37,007 nt of DNA from JBBUEO01 sp038056915 (lineage in GTDB: Bacteria > Patescibacteriota > UBA1384 > UBA12157 > JAENIV01): contig JBBUEO010000036.1 in assembly GCA_038056915.1 (NCBI GenBank), positions 1-37,007 of the forward strand, given 5' to 3'. The notes beneath the pieces are model-generated. The model was not told the origin of the DNA. It was given only the letters and a program-made list of their open reading frames with translations, and searched no databases. Numbering within the stretch: position 1 is the stretch's first letter; every line of letters starts with the position of its first letter. This document shows positions 31,780-37,007 of the stretch, in pieces. The position numbers and the translations under genes were made by a program.

Positions 31780-32688
31780 CTAAGACGAGACTTTTTCTTG
31801 CTTGCGATGCAATCTTCGTGTACTCCAGCTCTGCCAAGAGACTAATAAGGGCGGGGCGTTAAAAATTGACGAATATGTGCCAATAGCAATGCCAACTATC
31901 AAAGCCAGCATGAATGGCTTAAGCGTTTCTCCGCCCAAAAGATACAAGGACAAAAGGACAATCAGGACAGTAAAGGAAGTATTCAAGGAGCGATTAACAG
32001 TTTGGATAATACTATTATTAACATTGGTCTCAAAATCCAAAGAAGGGGATTTACGAAGGTTCTCCCTGATTCGGTCGAAAACGACAATCGTATCATGAAC
32101 GGAAAATCCCATAATCGTTAGAAGAGCAGTAATAAATAATGAATCAATTTCAAAATTAAAAAAATGTCCCAAAATCGCGAATAGACCAATGACAAAAGTA
32201 ATGTCATGGATTAAAGCCAGCACCGCACAAATACCAAATCGCCAAGAACTGGCTGGTTTAGGGACTTTGCGAAAAGCAATTGAAATATAAATAATAATCC
32301 CTATCGTCGCCAAAACAACCGCTAATATTGCTTTGTTTTTCAAATTATTGCTCACCGTTGGTCCGACAGTTTCAAAACGATTTTTTTGGTACTCCCCTAT
32401 TTTGGAAAGTTCTTCTTCCAATTTTTGTTGCGTTTCAGAATTCAAAACTGGGGTTCTGATAATAAAACTTTTACCTGATTGCTGGACATTTGCTCCTCTG
32501 ACAATCGGCTCAACGGCATTTTCAATTTTTTCTTTGGGAATTTTATCTTGATATTGAATATCAATCAGCGTCCCTCCCTTAAAATCTAGTCCGGTGGGAA
32601 TTCTCCAAAAAATAATCGCCAAAATTCCCGGGATAATTAAAATTAATGAAATTAGGTACCAAATTTTTCGCCGACCGATTATATTCAT
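31780..32688 (-). CDS. secF: Protein translocase subunit SecF
   Basis: 302 residues. The first membrane segment (KIWYLISLILIIPGILAIIF) is followed by GLDFKGGTLIDIQY, a short periplasmic domain, FETVGPTVSNNL, and five more hydrophobic segments with the conserved GFSVHDTIVVFDRIRENLR and VNRSLNTSFTVL motifs. SecDF uses the proton gradient to pull secreted proteins through SecYEG. It is ten bases downstream of secD on the minus strand, the usual order, so one transcript is likely. SecE is in the same window, but far away and on the other strand. Confidence 0.95.
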   Translation of the reverse strand: MNIIGRRKIWYLISLILIIPGILAIIFWRIPTGLDFKGGTLIDIQYQDKIPKEKIENAVEPIVRGANVQQSGKSFIIRTPVLNSETQQKLEEELSKIGEYQKNRFETVGPTVSNNLKNKAILAVVLATIGIIIYISIAFRKVPKPASSWRFGICAVLALIHDITFVIGLFAILGHFFNFEIDSLFITALLTIMGFSVHDTIVVFDRIRENLRKSPSLDFETNVNNSIIQTVNRSLNTSFTVLIVLLSLYLLGGETLKPFMLALIVGIAIGTYSSIFNAPPLLVSWQSWSTRRLHRKQEKVSS

Positions 32689-32697
32689 AAAAAAATC

Positions 32698-33987
32698 CTA
32701 TTTTATAACCAATCTTTTTTCTAAAAATGTCCCTATTGCTAATCGTAAAAATGTTCTACTAACGGTTATGGCGGTAAACATAGAAATTAAAATTCCAATC
32801 GCCAGCGTTACCGCAAAACCGCGCACCAAACCACTGGTGCCATAATATAAAATTAAACAAGTAATTAATGATGAAAAGTTTGAATCACGGATTGAAGGCC
32901 AAGCACGTTTGAAGCCGTCTTCTAAGGCGGCGGAAATTGATTTACCGCCGGCTAATTCTTCTTTGGTGCGTTCAAAAATTAAAATATTAGCGTCGACTGC
33001 CATGCCAATTGATAAAATAAAACCGGCAATCCCTGCCAAAGTCAAAGTTATTGGAATAAGTTTAAATAAGGCTAGCAGAATTAAAGTGTAAAACAAAAGC
33101 GCTAAAACGGCTAAAAACCCTGGAATTTTATAGTAGATAATCATAAAAACTGCTACCAAAATTAGGCCAATTAGCCCGGCAGTTAATGATTTTTTTACCG
33201 ATTCTGAACCCAGAGTTGGACCAATATCGCGCTGTTCAATTAAAGTAATTGGCACTTTTAAGGCGCCGGAATTAAGTTCAATCGCTAATTTCTTGGCTTC
33301 CTCAATGGTAAATTTGCCGGTTATAATCGCTTCGCCATTTTCGATTTCACTCTGTACCGTTGGGGCGGAGATAATATCTTCATCCAATTGAATGGCGACC
33401 GGTTTCTGCAAATTTCGCTTGGTAATATCGGCAAATAATTTGGCGCCGTCGCTATCAAATTGGAGGCTAACCTGCGGCTCGCCGGTATTTTGGTCAAACT
33501 GAACTTCAGCTTTGTGCAAATTAGCGCCGGTTAAATCCGTTTCTTGCCAGGCATCACTAAAATTTTGACTGATTTGATCTTGTCCGACTTCCTTTTGCTC
33601 CAAAAATTTTAATTGAGCGGTTTTTCCAATTAAGTCAATTGCCTCTCCTGTATTTGTAATCCCTGGTAATTCAACAATTACCGCTTCTTTGGAGCCAATT
33701 TTTGCCCCTTGAATAATTGGTTCGGTTACCCCTAAAGCGTTGATTCGTCGATCAATCGTATTAATCACCGAATCTCTGGCAGAGGCGGTATCCTTCGGAT
33801 CGACTTTAGCAAGATCAAGTTCAAAGACTAAATGAGCGCCACCCTGTAAATCAAGACCTTGGTGGATCTTAAGTTCGCGAAGAAATTTACCAATTCTAAG
33901 ATCAGGTCCGCCAGGCCAGTCAACCAAACCAGCTAAAACCGCTAAAATGATTAAACTAGCAAATATTATCCAAAGATTGCGTCGCAC
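32698..33987 (-). CDS. secD: Protein translocase subunit SecD
   Basis: 429 residues from a GTG start at 33987 with AAGGA eight bases upstream. N-terminal transmembrane helix, LRELKIHQGLDLQGGAHLVF (the D1 signature), INTIDRRINALGVTEP, VELPGI, a compact periplasmic P1 region, then six-helix membrane domain with DIGPTLGSESVKKSL, AGIAGFILSIGMAVDANILI and FERTKEELAGGKS. Shorter than the E. coli protein mainly in the periplasmic part, as is normal outside Proteobacteria. Works with SecF just downstream. Confidence 0.95.
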   Translation of the reverse strand: MRRNLWIIFASLIILAVLAGLVDWPGGPDLRIGKFLRELKIHQGLDLQGGAHLVFELDLAKVDPKDTASARDSVINTIDRRINALGVTEPIIQGAKIGSKEAVIVELPGITNTGEAIDLIGKTAQLKFLEQKEVGQDQISQNFSDAWQETDLTGANLHKAEVQFDQNTGEPQVSLQFDSDGAKLFADITKRNLQKPVAIQLDEDIISAPTVQSEIENGEAIITGKFTIEEAKKLAIELNSGALKVPITLIEQRDIGPTLGSESVKKSLTAGLIGLILVAVFMIIYYKIPGFLAVLALLFYTLILLALFKLIPITLTLAGIAGFILSIGMAVDANILIFERTKEELAGGKSISAALEDGFKRAWPSIRDSNFSSLITCLILYYGTSGLVRGFAVTLAIGILISMFTAITVSRTFLRLAIGTFLEKRLVIK

Positions 33988-34020
33988 AATATTAATCCTT
34001 ATATATCTTTTTATCCCAAT

Positions 34021-35085
34021 TTATAAATATTCGATTTTTTTTAGTTTTTGCAGTTTTTGGTAAATTCTTTTGACATCTTGGGCTTTGTCTTTGTGGCAGA
34101 CTAACAGGACATCATCAGTATCTACTATAACTATATCCTTTAATCCGACAGTTGCCAAGAGTCTATTGGAGGAGACAATAAAACAGTCTTGATTGTCAAT
34201 CCCGAGATGATTTTTTTGTAAAGATTTTTTGTTTGAGGATAATTTTTCCGATAAAGTCTTAAAACTGCCGATGTCCGACCAGTCTAAATCCGTTGGATTT
34301 GTTACTATCTTCTTCATTTTTTCGACAATTGCCTTATCAAAAGACTCGCTGGGCATTTTTTGATAAATTTTATCAATTTCTCTCTGGCTATTACTTCTTT
34401 CTAATAAGGTAATAATTTTTGCTAATTTTTGATAGATTTTAGGAGTCAGTTTCTGATAAGCTCTTAGCATATTTTCTGATTCCCAGGTAAAATAACTAAC
34501 ATTCCAAAGATATTTTGGTGATTTTAAAAACAGGCCGGCTTTTTTAAGATTCGGTTTTTCAATAAATTTTTCCACCCGATATTGAGGCCAAAATGGTAAT
34601 TTCTTGCTAATTTTTATATAACCAAAACCGGTTTCAACTCGAGTTGGTTTAACAGAAATTGTGGCTAAATATTCGGGATTGTTTTTAACAAAAGCAAAAT
34701 TCTCCCTTAAAGCTTTTTGAAAATTTACTACTTTTTTAATCGTATGGTCAGAGGAAATTGTCGCCACAATAGACTTAGGATTTTTCCAATAAAAATATGC
34801 CGATAGCAAACCAATTGCCGGACCAGTGTTTTTTGCTTCCGGCTCGATAAGATAATTAGCGATGGGAATTTCCGGTAATTGTTTTTGAGCAAGTTTTAAA
34901 TATGGTTTTACCAGCGAAATATAAATTTGATTTTTAGGAACAATATTTTTTACTCTTTGGTAAGTTTCCTGAAAAAGCGAATACTTCTCAAACTTAAAAA
35001 ATTGTTTAGGTAAATCTCTACGCGAAATCGGCCATAACCTGGTCCCCGCTCCCCCGGCCAAAATCACCACATAATAATTTTTCAT
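34021..35085 (-). CDS. manC: Mannose-1-phosphate guanylyltransferase
   Basis: 354 residues from the ATG at 35085. The nucleotidyltransferase signature VVILAGGAGTRLWPISRRDLPKQF starts at residue about 6, followed by YLIEPEAKNTGPAIGL, SSDHTIKK, ETGFGYIKI, VEKFIEKP, WNVSYFTWE and DWSDIGSF, all diagnostic of GDP-mannose pyrophosphorylases. The isomerase domain of bifunctional ManC is absent. The product, GDP-mannose, feeds glycan or exopolysaccharide synthesis. The start codon is overlapped by a nine-codon mini-ORF created by a 26-base tandem duplication. Confidence 0.93.
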   Translation of the reverse strand: MKNYYVVILAGGAGTRLWPISRRDLPKQFFKFEKYSLFQETYQRVKNIVPKNQIYISLVKPYLKLAQKQLPEIPIANYLIEPEAKNTGPAIGLLSAYFYWKNPKSIVATISSDHTIKKVVNFQKALRENFAFVKNNPEYLATISVKPTRVETGFGYIKISKKLPFWPQYRVEKFIEKPNLKKAGLFLKSPKYLWNVSYFTWESENMLRAYQKLTPKIYQKLAKIITLLERSNSQREIDKIYQKMPSESFDKAIVEKMKKIVTNPTDLDWSDIGSFKTLSEKLSSNKKSLQKNHLGIDNQDCFIVSSNRLLATVGLKDIVIVDTDDVLLVCHKDKAQDVKRIYQKLQKLKKIEYL

Positions 35086-35122
35086 AGCCAAATTATGAGA
35101 TTAATTTTCATAGCCAAATTAT
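35079..35122. repeat. 26-base tandem duplication across the manC start
   Basis: TTTTCATAGCCAAATTAT occurs at 35079-35096 and again at 35105-35122, a period of 26 bases. On the minus strand each copy contains an ATG. Confidence 0.85.
35082..35111 (-). CDS. Leaderless nine-codon mini-ORF overlapping the manC start
   Basis: On the minus strand the first ATG (35111) begins MKINLIIWL and stops at TGA 35084-35082, which overlaps the manC ATG as ATGA. The promoter predicts transcription starting at this ATG itself. Because the duplication is 26 bases, the upstream start is out of frame with manC. It may be an upstream ORF that controls manC by translational coupling, or a neutral by-product. Confidence 0.4.
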   Translation of the reverse strand: MKINLIIWL

Positions 35123-35146
35123 AGGGCAAATAAAAAGATATTTCAA
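35118..35146 (-). promoter_or_regulatory. Promoter of manC
   Basis: On the minus strand: TTGAAA (35146-35141), a 17-base spacer and TATAAT (35123-35118). The expected start is near 35111. Confidence 0.75.
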
Positions 35147-35197
35147 ACCCAGAGGGAATCTATCGATTATTCTTTTGCCAAGCACAAGCTTAATTTT

Positions 35198-35226
35198 TTT
35201 ACAATCTCAAAAATTAATGTTAGAAT
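35198..35226 (+). promoter_or_regulatory. Promoter of the GC-rich cysteine-rich gene
   Basis: TTTACA at 35198-35203, a 17-base spacer and TAGAAT at 35221-35226, with an AT-rich context typical of the host. The leader is about 28 bases and contains AGGAGG. Confidence 0.7.
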
Positions 35227-35260
35227 TTAATTAATCCGCTGTTGAGGAGGCGAATTGGCG

Positions 35261-35812
35261 ATGCCGGTCTACATGTTGCCGCTTGCAATGCTTTATTCCC
35301 CAGTATCCGGGGACAATGAACCCCAAGAACTCATTGGCTGTCGGATGTCCGACGGGAGTTTCGTTGTTGTCGGCTGTAATCACCCAGAAGATGCGACGGA
35401 ATCAATGGTCAACCAAGCCGACATTGAGTTAGGGAAAGCCTTCTTCCTTTCTTGGGGACGAAATCTCCAAGAAGCTCTGGAGTATTTCTACAGGCATTGC
35501 CATTTCTCCCAGCATGGTGCTCCTAACAACCGTGCCGTTTGGGTGGACCCCCAAGAGTTCATCTTAGAGATTCCTGACTGCCGATGGCTCGAAGTTACTC
35601 CTGATGGTGATGCCTGCCATTTGGGGGATAGTCATCAAGGGTGTTTTCTTGGGAAAGATTTATCTATTCCCCAAGGATGTCCGTTGTCTGACTGGATTGA
35701 AAAGTTGAGACAGACCAAGCGCCCTCCGTTTGTTATGAGCTGTGGTTTTTGTCTTGTCAGGGCGAATGCCCTAACCGATGGTCCCCGACGGCCGTCTCGG
35801 CGACGGAAATAA
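35261..35812 (+). CDS. Cysteine-rich orphan protein in a GC-rich gene
   Basis: 183 residues from the ATG at 35261, ten bases after AGGAGG (35245-35250); a TTG at 35255 is an alternative. Nine cysteines are spread through the protein (LIGCRM, VVGCNH, RHCHF, PDCRW, DACHL, QGCFL, QGCPL, SCGFC) with several His nearby. There is no signal peptide or membrane segment. The C-terminus is strongly basic (GPRRPSRRRK). Codon usage is richer in G+C than in the neighbours, as for the genes at 16572-18395, and all share an AGGAGG(C/T)GA-like ribosome binding region. Own promoter and terminator. No family recognised; a metal-binding or nucleic-acid-binding role is only a guess. Confidence 0.68.
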   Translation: MPVYMLPLAMLYSPVSGDNEPQELIGCRMSDGSFVVVGCNHPEDATESMVNQADIELGKAFFLSWGRNLQEALEYFYRHCHFSQHGAPNNRAVWVDPQEFILEIPDCRWLEVTPDGDACHLGDSHQGCFLGKDLSIPQGCPLSDWIEKLRQTKRPPFVMSCGFCLVRANALTDGPRRPSRRRK

Positions 35813-35835
35813 GCCTCCATATGATCGAGCGCGTC

Positions 35836-35860
35836 AGAGCCGGCAACTTCTGCCGGCTCT
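35836..35860 (+). terminator. Intrinsic terminator after the cysteine-rich gene
   Basis: AGAGCCGGCA and TGCCGGCTCT form a perfect 10-bp stem around ACTTC, followed by TTAAG. The T tract is short. Confidence 0.8.
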
Positions 35861-35886
35861 TTAAGATTGCCGATGAATTTTGAAAA

Positions 35887-37007
35887 TTAAAGAGATTTTT
35901 TTAGAGTGACATAAAGATAATATTGCCCGGTTTTGCCGGTAGAAATTGTTGATTGAGCAACTGCCTCCCAGTCCTTATCGCCGTAGGTATTTAATTCTGT
36001 CATGATCGCCTCATCGGTTTGGTCTGGGATGGTAAAGGTTAAGATTTGGTATTGCCATTTATTTGATTTTGGCTGGCTGGTTTCAGGGGTTGGGCTATTG
36101 GAGATTACCACGGAACTTGGCGGCGGAAGCGAGAAATAGTAGCCCACCCCGACCGCAATAATGATGGCTATTCCAATCGGCAGCCAAATTTTCGGCCAAG
36201 AAAGTTTTTTGTTCCATAAACCGGCCTGACTTTCTTCTTCATTGGTTGGGGATTTCTTTTTCAATTTCCAAAGACTAAAAATTACCCAAGCGGCGATGAT
36301 AATAATTAACAAAAGACCCAAGCTTAAAATAAGCAGATTATCCATGATGACTCCTTTACTAAGTGGTTGATTATTATTGGTTGAATTTATTTGTTTTTCA
36401 GTTGAGGTGACGGAGGCAGAAGAGGTGGCGGGCGAAGAACTTTCTGGTTCAATAATTTCCCAATCATCAAACCAAGCCGCCACCGTAGATTTGTTATAGG
36501 CGGCTAAATTGATTCGTGCCCAGCTAATCGACTGCCAACCGGTCGGCTGGTTCTGAATATAGAAATCACTGGCTTTAAAAATGACTTTATTCCAGCCGTT
36601 TTGATAAAAGTTGGCGGTCTGCTCATTGGCAAAATAGAAATTATTAATGTTGTCGCCAAGATCCAGCCGAATTCCGGAGATTTGGCTTGGGTCTTCGACA
36701 AAAACATTAATCACCATTTTTGAGTTCGAATCTTTAAAACTGGTAAGATTTAAATTTACCGCGGAAAATCCATAGGCATTCCAATCAAACCCATTGCTTT
36801 CTAATTTCAGAGCATATTTTCCAGATAAAACATGACTTTGATCAATATTGCCTTTACCTTGCCATTCAGCGGTTTCAAAATTTGCTATCACCGATTGGTC
36901 CTCACCGGCTTGTTTGGTTGATGCGGGTTGGGGATTGCCAAGAAGACGGATCAAAACAAGGGTGGATATGAGAATTATTAAAAAACCCCCAGCGATAATT
37001 AAGATAA
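35887..37007 (-). CDS. Membrane protein with jelly-roll-like ectodomain and DUF4177-like tail (5' end outside window)
   Basis: The frame stays open to the window edge on the minus strand, so the start is missing. Visible order: a signal-anchor helix (IIAGGFLIILISTLVLIRLL); a beta-rich region of about 140 residues resembling a carbohydrate-binding jelly roll (NFETAEWQGKGNIDQSHVLS, WNKVIFKASDFYIQ, WFDDWEII); a Ser/Thr-rich linker; a second helix (LLILSLGLLLIIIIAAWVIF); a third (IWLPIGIAIIIAVGVGYYF); and a C-terminal module (WQYQILTFTIPD...MTELNTYGDKDWEAVAQ) similar to DUF4177. In the middle, an ATG at 36345 follows AAAGGAG by five bases and would give a 152-residue protein comprising the last two helices and the tail. 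The long form may therefore be a fusion, or the gene may make two products. Confidence 0.75.
   Translation of the reverse strand, partial: ILIIAGGFLIILISTLVLIRLLGNPQPASTKQAGEDQSVIANFETAEWQGKGNIDQSHVLSGKYALKLESNGFDWNAYGFSAVNLNLTSFKDSNSKMVINVFVEDPSQISGIRLDLGDNINNFYFANEQTANFYQNGWNKVIFKASDFYIQNQPTGWQSISWARINLAAYNKSTVAAWFDDWEIIEPESSSPATSSASVTSTEKQINSTNNNQPLSKGVIMDNLLILSLGLLLIIIIAAWVIFSLWKLKKKSPTNEEESQAGLWNKKLSWPKIWLPIGIAIIIAVGVGYYFSLPPPSSVVISNSPTPETSQPKSNKWQYQILTFTIPDQTDEAIMTELNTYGDKDWEAVAQSTISTGKTGQYYLYVTLKKSL
36343..36357 (-). promoter_or_regulatory. Internal ribosome binding site and start codon within the membrane protein gene
   Basis: AAAGGAG at 36357-36351, then TCATC, then ATG at 36345. 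It is a better initiation site than most in the window and falls exactly at the junction between the ectodomain linker and the second membrane helix. Confidence 0.6.

Noticed and set aside
31588..31845. 85-residue ORF on the plus strand
   Set aside because: It runs over palindromes and into the antisense of secF, with no ribosome binding site and no recognisable domain.

Overview
The window reads as a chromosomal scaffold of a small-genome, AT-rich bacterium of the Candidate Phyla Radiation (Patescibacteria). The signs are short protein versions, ribosomal proteins with lysine/glutamate-rich N-terminal tails, tandem modular pilins, twin membrane-anchored TraG/HerA-like ATPases, and many short intergenic palindromes. 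I cannot place it to a class. TGA is used as a normal stop (ileS, dprA) and release factor 2 is present, so the UGA-recoding lineages are unlikely. Two assembly gaps are present: 100 N at 4000-4099, which swallows most of an RNase HI gene, and 10 N at 16850-16859 inside a GC-rich gene.

Layout. 1-3916: four type IV pilin-like genes, the first cut by the window edge; two carry large display domains (LamG and a probable seven-bladed propeller). 3961-8043: rnhA fragment, ileS, rodA. 8065-9757: a consensus promoter driving rplU-secE-nusG-rplK. 9805-16291: tsaC/Sua5, dprA, topA, recR, a zinc-ribbon protein and cysS. A probable structured non-coding RNA with its own promoter and terminator lies on the minus strand between tsaC and dprA. 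16280-18432: an unusual long leader and two GC-rich genes for secreted proteins, one with a collagen-like stretch. 18525-19242: an AT-rich gene for a secreted polyglutamine protein with an LPxAG-type tail. 19289-24893: prfB, ybaB, pth, rplA, rplJ-rplL (with a probable L10 leader) and tgt. 25003-31216: a small acidic protein, two paralogous TraG/HerA-like ATPases and a conserved small protein between them. 31217-31779: an intergenic stretch with palindromes. 31780-35085, minus strand: secF, secD and manC. 35261-35812: a GC-rich cysteine-rich orphan gene. 35887-37007, minus strand: a partial membrane protein with a jelly-roll-like ectodomain.

How it fits together. Most of the window is core information processing (translation, DNA topology, transformation or recombination through DprA, RecR and TopA) and envelope biogenesis (RodA, SecDFE, ManC). 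The accessory part is strongly surface-oriented: modular pilins, collagen-like and polyQ secreted proteins, a membrane ATPase pair and DprA. This suits an episymbiont that touches other cells and takes up DNA, though that role is inference. The least explained signals are two RNA candidates: the minus-strand RNA at 10382-10582, and the leader at 16315-16571, whose 25-bp stem closes only if six G-U wobbles form in the plus-strand RNA.
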